Positions 42,435 through 53,609 are shown, counted from the stretch's first letter. The stretch: 64,000 nt of DNA from Amycolatopsis alba DSM 44262 (GCF_000384215.1 NZ_KB913032.1:8889605-8953604), one strand, 5' to 3'. The notes: generated from the letters alone by a model not told the origin. Program-made: numbers and translations.

Positions 42435-43187
42435 CTAGACCGGGATCCGCAGCCGCTCGGAGCTGGGCCGATCCCAGGCCGCGCTCAATGTTCCGTCAGT
42501 TCCCCCGGCTTCGATCAGCTCGAGGGTGAACGCCCGTACGAGACGGTTCCAGACGCGAGACCTTCGTAACATCGCGTGCCCTTCGCCGCCTATTTCAAAT
42601 CGCGCGGACCGCGATGTCACCTTTTCGGCGCGCTCCGCGAAAGCGTGTGACGCCACCGGATCGGTCATCCGGTCCTTGGTCCCGTGCGCGATGAGCACGG
42701 CACGACCGCCGACGGCACCGATGGGTTCACCCGGTGGCGTCCACGGTGCCAGTGCGCAGACTCCGACGACAGCCCTGTCGTCGGCGACGCGCAGGGCGAC
42801 CCGCCCTCCCATCGAATGGCCGACGAGGATCACCGGTGCTCCGGGGTGGTCTTCGCGGACGCGTTCCAAGGCCCAGCGGGCGTCGGCCAAAGCGTCGGCG
42901 CCGTCGTCGTTCCAGCCGTAGATCCGGTTGCGCAGGAGCCGCACCTCGACCCCGTGCTCCCGGCCCGCCCGGTGGACGTCCTTGGCCAGGGGCACCATCC
43001 GCTGGTACGCCAGCCGCCACGGCGCCACGCGGGCATGACTGTGCTCCGCACCGCCGTGCAGCACCAGCACGACGGCTTTCGCCTGGCCGCGTACTCGCCA
43101 AGTCCGCACCGCGGGATCAGCCTCGCTCACCCTTGGCCCTCCAGTCTCCGAATCCCCGGCCGCAGCGATCGGGTCAACCTCGATCAT
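42435..43187 (-). CDS. Alpha/beta hydrolase
   Basis: This 250-residue serine hydrolase has VILVGHSMGGRVALR around the nucleophile serine, a GTKDRMTD segment for the acid and GGEGHAML for the histidine. LVLHGGAEHS forms the oxyanion loop. There is no signal peptide. The GHSMGG elbow and the operon with a lipid methyltransferase suggest a lipase or thioesterase acting on lipids, but this is inference. The ATG at 43187 starts the operon. Confidence 0.83.
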   Translation of the reverse strand: MIEVDPIAAAGDSETGGPRVSEADPAVRTWRVRGQAKAVVLVLHGGAEHSHARVAPWRLAYQRMVPLAKDVHRAGREHGVEVRLLRNRIYGWNDDGADALADARWALERVREDHPGAPVILVGHSMGGRVALRVADDRAVVGVCALAPWTPPGEPIGAVGGRAVLIAHGTKDRMTDPVASHAFAERAEKVTSRSARFEIGGEGHAMLRRSRVWNRLVRAFTLELIEAGGTDGTLSAAWDRPSSERLRIPV

Positions 43188-43261
43188 GACCCGATGTATT
43201 CCACTTGTGCCATTGGTCCACGCGATACATTCGTCGCTGATCTCCAGACGGAAGGGCGGAT

Positions 43262-43990
43262 GTGGTGAGCACCACCGAACGTTATGCAGACGTCGCCGAA
43301 CGGCTCGCGGAGGCCGAACGGGGTAACGCGGAGCAGATCCGGAAGTCGGCCGAACTGATCCTGGGCGTCATCCGGGCCGACGCCCTGGTGTTCACCGCCG
43401 GGGCCGGCCATTCGCTGGCGGCGGTCGCCGAGACCTTCTACCGCGCGGGCGGGCTCGCCTGCGTGTACCCGGTCTATCACCCCGAACTGCTGCCGCTGCA
43501 CGGCGCGCAGCACAGCACCAAGACCGAGCGCCGCTCCGGGCTCGCCGAAGAGGTGCTGGCCGAACGCGCGCCGGGACCGGACGACCTGCTGGTGGTGTTC
43601 TCGACCTCGGGCGTCAACCCGTATCCGGTCGAACTGGCCGCCGGTGCGCGGGCACGCGGGGCGTCGGTCATCGCGGTGAGTTCGGCCGCGTCCGTGGCCG
43701 CGGCGCCGAAACGCGCGGCGACGACGCTGATCGAGGAAGCCAGCATCGTTCTCGACTCTCACGTCCGGCCCGGCGACTCGAGCTACCCGCCGGAAGCGCC
43801 GAGGACAGCGCCGCTGTCGACAGTGATCAACGCGTTCCTGTGGAACCTCGTGCTCGCCGAGGTCGTGGACCTCGGTGCGGCGCAGGGGGTCGACATCCCG
43901 CTGTGGCGCAGTTCCAACGTGGATGGTGGCGACGAGGCCAACGCCGCGTTGCTGGCCAAGTACGGCGCGCGGGTTCCCGCTCTCCGGTAG
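43262..43990 (+). CDS. SIS-domain protein, UPF0309-like phosphosugar isomerase
   Basis: This 242-residue protein has a sugar-isomerase (SIS) fold: GAGHSLAAVAETFYRAGGLACVYPVYHPE matches the sugar-phosphate site of UPF0309 proteins, and VVFSTSGVNPYPVELA is the second phosphate loop. The substrate is likely a ketose phosphate or aminosugar phosphate but is unknown. GTG at 43262 follows GGAAGGG; the next codon, also GTG, is possible. The promoter region contains TTGGTCCACGCG, partly like the DasR site of the chitinase gene, hinting at aminosugar control (weak). Confidence 0.8.
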   Translation: MVSTTERYADVAERLAEAERGNAEQIRKSAELILGVIRADALVFTAGAGHSLAAVAETFYRAGGLACVYPVYHPELLPLHGAQHSTKTERRSGLAEEVLAERAPGPDDLLVVFSTSGVNPYPVELAAGARARGASVIAVSSAASVAAAPKRAATTLIEEASIVLDSHVRPGDSSYPPEAPRTAPLSTVINAFLWNLVLAEVVDLGAAQGVDIPLWRSSNVDGGDEANAALLAKYGARVPALR

Positions 43991-44002
43991 CCGCCTGGCC
44001 CC

Positions 44003-44055
44003 GGTCCGTGAAGGCCTCCTTGCCTACCCTGAGGGTAGGGAAGGAGGCCTTCACT
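44003..44055. terminator. 53-bp modular palindrome (CCCTAC core), 3' of SIS gene
   Basis: This copy of the CCCTAC subtype starts 13 bp after the SIS stop and ends in CACTAC instead of CACGGA, so the last few pairs are lost. It lies between convergent genes. Confidence 0.7.
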
Positions 44056-44171
44056 ACCTCCCGGATCGCCCCAGAAGCACCAGTGGTCACAACGGCTGCG
44101 CGTGCAGGGGGCCTTCATGGGCTGCGGGTGGGCCAGGGCGGCGGTGAGCGGTGGGCCGAGCGCTCCAAGGA

Positions 44172-44228
44172 GTGTCGCGAAAGCCACTTTGGGGACGTCT
44201 GACGCCCCGAAAGTGGCTTTCGCGACAC
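44172..44228. repeat. 57-bp inverted repeat, AAAGCCACTTT family
   Basis: Long arms starting GTGTCGCGAAAGCCACTTT pair across a GGGGACGTCTGACGCCCC centre, 22 bp before the ABC-exporter stop on the other strand. The same AAAGCCACTTT word forms the element at 58271, and the GACGTC centre recalls the GACGTT family. Confidence 0.72.
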
Positions 44229-44250
44229 CCGAACCCGTCAAAGCGTCCGG

Positions 44251-46116
44251 TCAAGCCGCCGCAGGCTCCTCCGAGAACTGCGTCAGGTACAGCGCCGCGT
44301 AGCGCCCTTCCAGCGCGAGAAGCTCTTCGTGCGTCCCTCGCTCGACGATCTCCCCGTGCTCGATCACCAGGATCTGGTCCGCCGCCCGGACCGTCGACAG
44401 CCGGTGCGCGATGACCAGCGCGGTCCGCCCGGCCAGCGCGTCGGTCAGCGCCTCGCCGACAGCCGCCTCCGACTGCGAGTCCAGATGCGCGGTCGCCTCG
44501 TCGAGGATGACGACCCGCGGCTGCGCCAGCAGGAGCCTGGCGATGGTCAGCCGCTGCCGTTCCCCGCCGGAAAGCCGGTAGCCCCGCTCCCCCACCACGG
44601 TCTCCAGCCCGTCCGGCAGGTCCCGGATCAGCTCGGCCAGCCGGGCGCGGTCCAGCGCCGACCAGATCTCGGCGTCGGTGACACCGGGCCGCGCGTACTC
44701 GAGGTTCGCCCGGATCGTGTCGTGGAAGAGATGCCCGTCCTGGGTCACCACGCCGACGGTTTCCCGCAGCGAGGCGAAACCCACCTCGCGGACGTCCACA
44801 TCGGACAACCGGACCGATCCGGCGTCGACGTCGTAGAGGCGCGGCAGCAGCGAGGCGATCGTCGACTTGCCCGCGCCGGAGGAGCCGACCAGCGCCACCA
44901 TCTGCCCCGGTTCGGCACGGAAGCTGATGCCGTGCAACACTTCCTCACCGCCTCGATGGTCCAAAGTGGACACGTCCTCCAGCGACGCCAGCGAGTACCG
45001 GTCCGCCGCGGGATAGCCGAACCGGACGTCGGAGAATTCCACCGAAACCGGGCCTTCGGGAACGCGGCGCGGGTCCGGCTTCTCTTCGATCATCGGCTTG
45101 AGGTCGAGCACCTCGAAGACCCGCTCGAACGACACCAGCGCGGTCATCACGTCCACCCGGACGTTCGCGAGCGCGGTCAGCGGCGAGTACAGCCTGGTCA
45201 GCAGCAGCGCCAGCGCCACGACGGTGCCCGGCGCGAGCGCCCCGGTCAGCGCGAGATACCCGCCCAGCCCGTAGACCAGCGCCTGCGCGAGCGCGGAAAC
45301 CGTGGTCAGGCTGGTCAGGAACCAGCGCGTCAGCATCGCCGTCCGCACCCCGATGTCGCGCACCCGCCCGGCCCGCGCGCCGAATTCACCCGCTTCCCGG
45401 CCGGGGTCGCCGAAGAGCTTCACCAGCGTCGCGCCCGGCGCGGAGAACCGTTCGGTCATCTGCGTGGTCATCGACGCGTTGAGCTGGCCCGCCTCCCGCT
45501 GCAGCCCGGCCATCCGCTTCCCGAGGCGCCGCGTCGGCAGGATGAACACCGGCAGCAGCACCAGCGCGAGCAGGGTGACCTGCCAGGACAGCGTCACCAT
45601 GACCACCAGCGACAGCGCCAGCTGGATCACGTTGGTGACCAAACCGGACAGTGTCGCGGTGAACGTGCGCTGCGCGCCGATGACGTCGTTGTTGAGCCTG
45701 CTCACCAGCGCGCCGGTGCGGGTGCGGGTGAAGAACGCGACCGGCATGCGCTGCACGTGCCGGTACACCGCGACCCGCAGGTCGAGGATGATCCCCTCAC
45801 CGATCCTCGAAGACTGGGCCCGTTCGGCCAGCCCGAGCGCGGCGTCGATCAGCGCCAGCGCCCCGATCACCACGGCCAGCCACACCACCAGCGAGACGTC
45901 GTGCCCGCCGACGATCGCGTCGACCACCTTCCCGGCCAGCACCGGCGTGCTCACCGCCAGCACCGCCGACACGACGGTGAGCACCAGGAATATCAGCAAC
46001 CTCCGCCAGTGCGGCCTGGCGAACCGCGCGACGCGGCGGAGCGTGCCCTTGTGCAGTCCCTTGGGAACGTCTGCCGACTTCATCGCCGAGTTCATCAGCG
46101 ACCACGTGTTGTCCAT
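44251..46116 (-). CDS. ABC exporter (fused TMD-NBD half-transporter)
   Basis: This 621-residue protein has six membrane segments (about 30-330) and a nucleotide-binding domain. The NBD carries Walker A GSSGAGKST, signature LSGGERQRL, Walker B VVILDEATAHLD and the switch histidine in AHRLST. It acts as a homodimeric exporter, and the substrate (drug, lipid or peptide) is unknown. A GAGAGGT-type ribosome site lies before the ATG at 46116. A palindrome overlapping the -10 hexamer suggests repression by an unlinked MarR/TetR-type protein. Confidence 0.9.
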   Translation of the reverse strand: MDNTWSLMNSAMKSADVPKGLHKGTLRRVARFARPHWRRLLIFLVLTVVSAVLAVSTPVLAGKVVDAIVGGHDVSLVVWLAVVIGALALIDAALGLAERAQSSRIGEGIILDLRVAVYRHVQRMPVAFFTRTRTGALVSRLNNDVIGAQRTFTATLSGLVTNVIQLALSLVVMVTLSWQVTLLALVLLPVFILPTRRLGKRMAGLQREAGQLNASMTTQMTERFSAPGATLVKLFGDPGREAGEFGARAGRVRDIGVRTAMLTRWFLTSLTTVSALAQALVYGLGGYLALTGALAPGTVVALALLLTRLYSPLTALANVRVDVMTALVSFERVFEVLDLKPMIEEKPDPRRVPEGPVSVEFSDVRFGYPAADRYSLASLEDVSTLDHRGGEEVLHGISFRAEPGQMVALVGSSGAGKSTIASLLPRLYDVDAGSVRLSDVDVREVGFASLRETVGVVTQDGHLFHDTIRANLEYARPGVTDAEIWSALDRARLAELIRDLPDGLETVVGERGYRLSGGERQRLTIARLLLAQPRVVILDEATAHLDSQSEAAVGEALTDALAGRTALVIAHRLSTVRAADQILVIEHGEIVERGTHEELLALEGRYAALYLTQFSEEPAAA

Positions 46117-46142
46117 GAGAAACCTCTCCTTGCCCCCAGAAC

Positions 46143-46158
46143 CTCGATATTAGTCGAG
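46143..46158. promoter_or_regulatory. Operator palindrome over the ABC-exporter promoter
   Basis: CTCGATATTAGTCGAG (16 bp, five-base arms) contains a minus-strand TAATAT -10 hexamer (46152-46147), giving a transcription start near 46140 and a 24-base leader before the ATG. Confidence 0.5.
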
Positions 46159-46262
46159 AGTTTTCCCGGATATAAGCATGACCAACACCCGACCCGACCG
46201 GATGCTTCCCGGTTTCCGCGTCCTCTTTCCGGCGCGGCCCGCCCCGTCGGTAGCCTGAGCCG

Positions 46263-47564
46263 GTGACCAAGGACCCGGACCGGCGACGACTGACCATCGA
46301 CTTGGTCTTCTACACGGGCTGCCTCGTCTTCGCCGTCGTGAACACGGCCGTCGCCGAGTTCTACGGCTATCGCGTGTGGGCGAACTTCGCCGTGGCAGGT
46401 TACGGCCTCGCCGTGGTCCACACCAGCTGGCTGACGATCGCCGCCCGGCGCGGCAAGCGGCCGTCCGGAGCGCTCGGTTCGCGGTGGATCGGTATCGCCG
46501 CCATCGGCCTGTTCGCAATGATCCTTCCGTTGGGAATGCTCGTCATTCGCCGTCTGACCGGAGTGGACTGGCTCATCACGCCGGTCTCGTGGGCCGCCCA
46601 GCCCGAGGTCTGGGTGATCGAGAGGTCGGCGAAACTCCTGCTGGAGAACGGAACCCCGTACGTCGACGTGACCGCGCTCGGTCGCGCGGCGGAAGTAAAC
46701 GATTACACACCATACGGTCCGGTCATGACCGTCTTCGGCCTGCCGCGCGCCCTCTTCGGCGGCGGTCCGGTCGCGAACGCCCTCACCGACGCGCGCTGGA
46801 TGTTCGCGCTGGCGGCCGTCGCCTGTGTACTGCTGACGCTGCGGCTGCTGAAGTGGCCGAAAATCCCGGTCAGCGCCGCGCAACTCGCCCTCGCCTGCCC
46901 GCTGACCGCGCTGACCTGGGCGGTCGCCGGCCCGGATCTGGCCATCGTCGGCCTGCTGGTGCTTTCGTTCGCGCTGGCCACCACCGGTCGCGCGGTCCTG
47001 TCGGGGCTGGTGCTGGCATTGGTGATCAGCGCGAAACTCATCGTCGCGCCCGCGGTGGTGGTGCTGGGTGTCCTGGTGATCACGCGGCGTGGCCCTCGCG
47101 CACTGGGCGGATTCGCCGCGGCACTCGTGGTGACGACCCTCGTCCTGCACGTACCCGTATACCTGATGGACCCGAAAGCGTTCGTCGAGCACGTCTTCCG
47201 GTTCCCGATGGGAATCGGCATGATCAAGTCACCGGCGGCGAGCCCGTTGCCGGGTCGCCTCATCGCTTCGCTCGGCCCGGTGGGCACGGCGACTTCCTTC
47301 GCCCTGCTCGGCATCGCGGCCGTGGTCATCCTCGTCTGGCTGGTGCGCCGCCCTCCCGCGACCGGATCGGACGCGCTGACGCGGATGGCTGTCGGGCTCG
47401 TCGCGCTGATCCTGCTCACTCCGGCGACGAGGTACGGCTACCTGGTGTATCCGCTGGTCCTGCTCGGCGCCAGGCTGGCCTTCCTGGCGGCGGAAACCCG
47501 TGAAACAGCGGTCCCTGGAAAGGGAACTGCGCCCCCCGCGCAGCAGTCCGCTACTTCTTCGTGA
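46263..47564 (+). CDS. Polytopic membrane protein, probable GT-C glycosyltransferase
   Basis: This 433-residue protein has about 10-12 hydrophobic segments. The pattern of a long extracytoplasmic loop after the early helices (GTPYVDVTALGRAAEVNDYTPYGPVMTVFG) and a C-terminal run of helices resembles polyprenol-phosphate mannosyltransferases (GT87-like) of actinobacteria. The catalytic aspartates typical of GT-C enzymes are not decisive here. The GTG at 46263 is the first reasonable start. Its stop codon abuts the stop of the small HTH gene on the other strand. Confidence 0.62.
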   Translation: MTKDPDRRRLTIDLVFYTGCLVFAVVNTAVAEFYGYRVWANFAVAGYGLAVVHTSWLTIAARRGKRPSGALGSRWIGIAAIGLFAMILPLGMLVIRRLTGVDWLITPVSWAAQPEVWVIERSAKLLLENGTPYVDVTALGRAAEVNDYTPYGPVMTVFGLPRALFGGGPVANALTDARWMFALAAVACVLLTLRLLKWPKIPVSAAQLALACPLTALTWAVAGPDLAIVGLLVLSFALATTGRAVLSGLVLALVISAKLIVAPAVVVLGVLVITRRGPRALGGFAAALVVTTLVLHVPVYLMDPKAFVEHVFRFPMGIGMIKSPAASPLPGRLIASLGPVGTATSFALLGIAAVVILVWLVRRPPATGSDALTRMAVGLVALILLTPATRYGYLVYPLVLLGARLAFLAAETRETAVPGKGTAPPAQQSATSS

Positions 47565-47810
47565 CTACTTCTTCTTGACCCTGGTGGCACCACCACGGCC
47601 GCGCAGCTGGACGCCGGATTCCGAGAGGACCCGGTGCACGAACCCGTACGAGCGACCCGTGGACTCCGCTAGGGCGCGGATGCTCGAGCCCTTCTCGTAT
47701 TTCTTCTTCAGGTCAGCGGCCAGCTTGTCACGCGTGTTGCCGGTGATCCGCGCGCCTTTCTTGAGATCAGCCACGTCGATCGCCTTCCCGCCGAGAGTGT
47801 TCTGGGCCAC
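47565..47810 (-). CDS. Small helix-turn-helix protein
   Basis: This protein of about 81 residues contains an HTH (KYEKGSSIRALAESTGRSYGFVHRVLSESG) followed by a glycine/arginine/lysine-rich tail (LRGRGGATRVKKK) likely to contact DNA or RNA. This compact protein is widely conserved in actinobacteria, where its role is unclear. Two GTG starts are possible: 47810 (AGGGG seven bases upstream) and 47774 (GGGAAGG upstream), giving 81 or 69 residues; both keep the whole HTH. Confidence 0.7.
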   Translation of the reverse strand: MAQNTLGGKAIDVADLKKGARITGNTRDKLAADLKKKYEKGSSIRALAESTGRSYGFVHRVLSESGVQLRGRGGATRVKKK

Positions 47811-47952
47811 ATAACGGCCCCTGTCGCCGCAATGATCGAACACTGAGCGCCGGAATGCCAGACGACGAGCGCAAAACTGCTGAAACCGCGATCACATTGG
47901 GCCATTTCAGTGGCCGGATGGCATCGATCAAGCACCCGAACGGACGCAGGCC

Positions 47953-49581
<1,629 letters not shown>

Positions 49582-49723
49582 GGGAACTCCCGGTGAAAGG
49601 GGGTGGATGTGCGGACAGCTTCGACTGGCCGGCGCGTCGCCGGCCAGGAGCTACTCCAAGAGGATGTCCACGCGATCAGTGTACGGGCCGTTGTCGAGCG
49701 ATTTTATCCGACCGTGCCCGAGG

Positions 49724-50392
49724 TCACGGCCCGGACAGGGTGATCCGGACCGCGATCGCGCGTTCGGCCGCGTCTTCGAGCACCGTGCGACGCGGTTCGG
49801 CGATGTCGAGAACCCTGGCTTCGGCCCGCTCGAACAACGGCGCCAGCCGCCTGTCCTCCCGCAGTGAATCCAGGGCCCGGCGGTCGCCGCCGAGCACGAC
49901 AGCGTCCACTTCGGATAGTTGCGGCAAGAGGACTTCGAACGCGTCTTCGGCGGCGGAACGCAGGGCGACGCGCGCCTGTCCTTCCCTGCGCCGCGCGAAC
50001 CGCTGTTGCGACCAGCCGCCAGCCGCGGACCGGCCTTGGACGAGATGGCGGTCCGTCCTGGACTGGACGACCACTCCCCCGCGCGCGATCCCGACGCTGT
50101 GCCCGCCGCGGCGCACCAACAGGAGCGCGATCCTCCGTGAGATCAGCGCGTGGCCGACGAGCGGGCCGACGGCCGCCCCGGCCGCGGTTCCTTCGGCCTC
50201 CAGCGGTCCGAAAGGGACGGTCGCGACGGCGACGACGCCGTTTTCCGCGGTGACCGTGACGGTGTCCGGGGCGAATCGCGTCTCGCGGATGCCTTCGTTA
50301 CGGACGGCGAAGCGGGCGTACCAGCCTTCGAGGCGGTCCGGGGCGATCTCGACCGCCCGTCCCCCGCCCGCCACCTGCCGCTCCCTCGCCAT
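49724..50392 (-). CDS. acVLRF1-type peptidyl-tRNA hydrolase
   Basis: This 222-residue protein has the VLRF1 (Vms1-like release factor) signature RSAAGGWSQQRFARRREGQARVALRSAA (about 120-147). The glutamine-containing loop is the catalytic element that hydrolyses peptidyl-tRNA on stalled large subunits in Vms1/ANKZF1. The actinobacterial group is shorter and lacks the C2H2 and ankyrin parts, as here. The preceding segment VGIARGGVVVQSRTDRHLVQGR has the expected beta strands. It sits 142 bp upstream of the ABC-F gene on the same strand, so the two may share a rescue function. Confidence 0.82.
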   Translation of the reverse strand: MARERQVAGGGRAVEIAPDRLEGWYARFAVRNEGIRETRFAPDTVTVTAENGVVAVATVPFGPLEAEGTAAGAAVGPLVGHALISRRIALLLVRRGGHSVGIARGGVVVQSRTDRHLVQGRSAAGGWSQQRFARRREGQARVALRSAAEDAFEVLLPQLSEVDAVVLGGDRRALDSLREDRRLAPLFERAEARVLDIAEPRRTVLEDAAERAIAVRITLSGP

Positions 50393-50426
50393 GGCTCCAA
50401 CCTACGTGGCCCGTCAGGTTCGCAAG

Positions 50427-50479
50427 TCCGTGAAGGCCTCCTTGAGGGACTCTGAGTCCCTCAAGGAGGCCTTCACAGA
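50427..50479. terminator. 53-bp modular palindrome (GAGGGACTC core), 3' of S8 protease
   Basis: Matches the 6654 element at all but one base (CACAGA for CACGGA at the end). It lies 14 bp after the stop of the minus-strand protease gene. Confidence 0.75.
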
Positions 50480-50492
50480 CATCACGAAAGGG

Positions 50493-53408
50493 CTAGACCG
50501 GCTTCACCGGACCCGTGCCGACCGACTTCCCGACACTCGCGGGCCGCTCAGCCGCTCCGGGCTGAACGAAACCGTTGATGTGCAAGGAGATCGCCCGGAC
50601 CGACCCGGTGTCGCCACCGGCGGCGTCCACCACGCTGAACTTCCAGACACCGTCGGCAGGCGCACCGGCGGCCAGGCCGCCGATCGGCTGCACCGGCCGG
50701 TAGGTACCGGTGAACGGGGCGTTCGACGCGGTCACCGAACTGAACGCGGTGGCCGCGTTGTCGGCGAAGACGACCTGGCACAGGTTGTTGCCCGCGCCGC
50801 CGTTGCGCTGGAACACGTTCGCCTTGGCACCCGACGGCGAGGTCAGCGTGCCGACCAGGTCGGCGACGTACGAGTGGTTGATGCCCACCGTCGTCGAGTT
50901 CTGGTCGGTGTCGCACGTGGTCCCGTCGACCGAGAACGTCAGCTTCGACGCGCGCCCGACACCGCTCACCGTGATCGGCACGGTCACACCGGTCGGGTCA
51001 CTGTCCGGGATCGCCACCGCGGCGCCGGCGTAGGCGAAGTTCTGCGTCACCTGCGACGGCGTGCCCACCGGCAACGAGAACGTCGACGTGGTCGGCGAGA
51101 ACGAACCCGCGAAGGTCACCTTGGCGTTCAGCACCACCGGGACACCGGGTTCCTGGGTGACGGGAACGGTGACGGTGAAGTCGTTCACGCCGGTCTGGCC
51201 GGGGCTGATCGCGCCGTACGACTTCGACCGCGGCGCCACCGTGACACCGGGGGTCGGGCTGGAGAGCACGACGCTGGTCGAGAACGCGGTGCCGTCGCCG
51301 CGGTTGGTCACCGGCAGGGTCACCTTGACGATGTCGCCGGGGTCGAGCACGGAACCGCCGTCGGCCGGGACGACCGTCGGCTGGCCCGCGGTCGCGAGCG
51401 GCTGCGGGCTGGCACCGGTGTAGGCGAGCACCTTGTCGGCGAGGATGACGCCCGCTCCGCTGGAGTTGTCGCGGCCGGGGGTCAGGATGTCGACGGCGGT
51501 GTTGATCAGCGCCGCGCGCATCTCGGCCGGGGGCAGCCCCGGATTGCCCGAGAGCACCAGGCCCGCGATCGCGGCGGCGTGCGGCGCGGCGGCCGACGTG
51601 CCGTAGAACGTGGTGAAGCCGGTGACGCTGGTGGAGACGCCGTCGGCCGCGGTGATGTCCGGCTTGGCCCGCACCTCACCACCGGTCCCGGACACGTTGC
51701 CGGGGGTGATCGGGGTGCCGTTGGCCTGGTAGAAAACGCGCCGCGGACCGTCCGAAGTGAACCGTTCGACCTTCGTGGCCGTGCCGAAGGCAGCGGGGAA
51801 CGGGCCGGCGGGGTTGGCCGGGTCGTTCGGTTCGAGGGCCCGCGGGAACGCCTTGGCCGCCGGGGCCGCCGCGACGCTGAACGCGTCCCGCGCGGCCGAG
51901 TGGCCCACGGTCACGCCGGGTTTGGTGTAGGCCTTGAGGCCGTCCGCCGAGTCGGTGAAGCGGCCGCGCAGCGCGGACAGCGACAGGTAACGGCCCTCAC
52001 CGGAGAACTTGACGATAGCCAGCCGCAGCCCGGCGGCGCCCGTGGTGTTCACCCGCTCGTAAGGGTCCTGGGTCCCGGTCTGGACCTCCTGGCTGAAGGC
52101 GACGACGTTGCCCGCCGCGTTCAGCAGGTACAGGTCGTAGTCGTTGTTCGAGCGGCCCAGCGGGTCCGACCAGAACAACGTGACCGGCACGGCCCCGGAG
52201 GCGTTCGAAATCGGCTCGAAGATCTGGTTGCCCGCGGCTCCCGCGAAGTTGTGCGCGGTGCCCGCGTACTTGCCGACGCCCTTGCCGGAGTCGACGAAGT
52301 CGCCTTCCCAGTGGCCCGAGGTGCCGTCGGCGACGTTGCCCTCGTTACCGGCCGAGGAGAAGTACAGCGCGCCGTTGGCGGTCACGTCGTTCACGGCCTG
52401 GGCGATGATCCAGTCCTGGAAAGGCGATTCCTTGAAGTACAGGACGTCGTCGACGATGATGTCGCAGTGCGCTTCGAAGCGCAGCTTGCGGATGTTGTCG
52501 GCGAAGCTGGCGTCGGAGTTGAACGCGGTGGCGAAGCCGAGCGCCGCGTTCGGCGCGAGATCGTGGATGATCTCGAGCATCGCGGTGCCCTCGTCGCCGG
52601 ACCCCTGCTGAGCGGTGAGCACGTCGACGCTCGCCGGGAGTTCGCCGCGCGCCTGCGAGGTCGCGAGCGAGTCGACGCCGTCGGACAGCGCGCAGATCTT
52701 CGTGCCCACACCGGTGACACCGAATTGCTGGCGCGCGGTGTCGGCGTTGTGCGCGCGGTCGCCTTCGCTGGCGATCGGCCCGCTGGCGACGCCGACCTGG
52801 TCCTTGGCCTCGAGGGCCTTCTTCAGCTCGTCCGCGATCCGGACGGCTTTTTCTTCCTTGCTTTCCGGCTTGGCCTGATCGGCCGAAGCGGGCTCGGCGA
52901 GCTGGCGGGCGGTGTACGCCTCATTGGCGGTCTCGACCCTCTTGACGTCTTCGCGTCCGGCGATCACCGGGACCGCGTCCAGCGGCACTTCGGCGCGGAC
53001 GCTGCCGTAATGTTCGGAGACCGCGCGAATCCCGGCACCGGATTCACGCAGACCGTTCAGGAGTGCTTCCGAAACCTGGCCGCGGATGTCCACGAGTACG
53101 GTGCCGGCCGCGGAGACCTTCGCCCCAGACCCCAGTGCCGGAACCGCGGAGGCCGACATGCGTTGTGAGCGTAACTTCTGCTCGACGAGCAGCCCGCCGT
53201 CCACTTTGGACTCAGTCGCGCTCTGACTCTTCTTGATCGACTGCAGGGCCTCGATCTGCCGGACGGTGTTCTCCGAGAACGCGTCCGGGGACTGGCCGGT
53301 TTCCGCGGCCATGACGGGCGGGCTGACCAGGCCGAGCGCCGTGACGAGCGCCGCGGTGCCCGCGGTCAGGATCGATCTTCTTCTTTTGCTAGAACGGGTT
53401 GGACGCAC
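50493..53408 (-). CDS. Secreted S8 (subtilase) serine peptidase with P-domain
   Basis: This 971-residue exported protein has a signal peptide (about 1-35), a long propeptide (to about 230) and a catalytic domain with D243 (KICALSDG), the oxyanion N355 (SSAGNEG) and S605 (FYGTSAAAPH). The second triad motif reads GDEGTAMLE (about 271-279), with E273 where subtilisins carry histidine in HGT. A 120-residue insertion (about 365-490) looks like a pre-peptidase C-terminal-type beta domain. After the catalytic core come CARDB-like repeats and a P-domain (about 830-955). The GTG at 53408 follows GGAGG. Confidence 0.85.
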   Translation of the reverse strand: MRPTRSSKRRRSILTAGTAALVTALGLVSPPVMAAETGQSPDAFSENTVRQIEALQSIKKSQSATESKVDGGLLVEQKLRSQRMSASAVPALGSGAKVSAAGTVLVDIRGQVSEALLNGLRESGAGIRAVSEHYGSVRAEVPLDAVPVIAGREDVKRVETANEAYTARQLAEPASADQAKPESKEEKAVRIADELKKALEAKDQVGVASGPIASEGDRAHNADTARQQFGVTGVGTKICALSDGVDSLATSQARGELPASVDVLTAQQGSGDEGTAMLEIIHDLAPNAALGFATAFNSDASFADNIRKLRFEAHCDIIVDDVLYFKESPFQDWIIAQAVNDVTANGALYFSSAGNEGNVADGTSGHWEGDFVDSGKGVGKYAGTAHNFAGAAGNQIFEPISNASGAVPVTLFWSDPLGRSNNDYDLYLLNAAGNVVAFSQEVQTGTQDPYERVNTTGAAGLRLAIVKFSGEGRYLSLSALRGRFTDSADGLKAYTKPGVTVGHSAARDAFSVAAAPAAKAFPRALEPNDPANPAGPFPAAFGTATKVERFTSDGPRRVFYQANGTPITPGNVSGTGGEVRAKPDITAADGVSTSVTGFTTFYGTSAAAPHAAAIAGLVLSGNPGLPPAEMRAALINTAVDILTPGRDNSSGAGVILADKVLAYTGASPQPLATAGQPTVVPADGGSVLDPGDIVKVTLPVTNRGDGTAFSTSVVLSSPTPGVTVAPRSKSYGAISPGQTGVNDFTVTVPVTQEPGVPVVLNAKVTFAGSFSPTTSTFSLPVGTPSQVTQNFAYAGAAVAIPDSDPTGVTVPITVSGVGRASKLTFSVDGTTCDTDQNSTTVGINHSYVADLVGTLTSPSGAKANVFQRNGGAGNNLCQVVFADNAATAFSSVTASNAPFTGTYRPVQPIGGLAAGAPADGVWKFSVVDAAGGDTGSVRAISLHINGFVQPGAAERPASVGKSVGTGPVKPV

Positions 53409-53609
53409 GTGCGCCTCCGATTCCTAGGCGCGTGCCCCGACTCACGCTGACCAATACCGGCGATCACCGGCTGGATCAAGCTAAGTACCGGGCGTGCATC
53501 GGCGGGAGGCGCCGTTCGAGTGACATCGGATGGGGATTTTCCGTTTTCGGCCGCACGCCGTAGGCTGTTCAGCGTAATCGTATGGTCACGATGTGATGAC
53601 CGACCGGCC

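Noticed and set aside
50493..53408. Sedolisin (S53) classification of the secreted protease
   Set aside because: The GTSAAAPH serine block and SAGN oxyanion are subtilase (S8) features; only the His to Glu change recalls S53.
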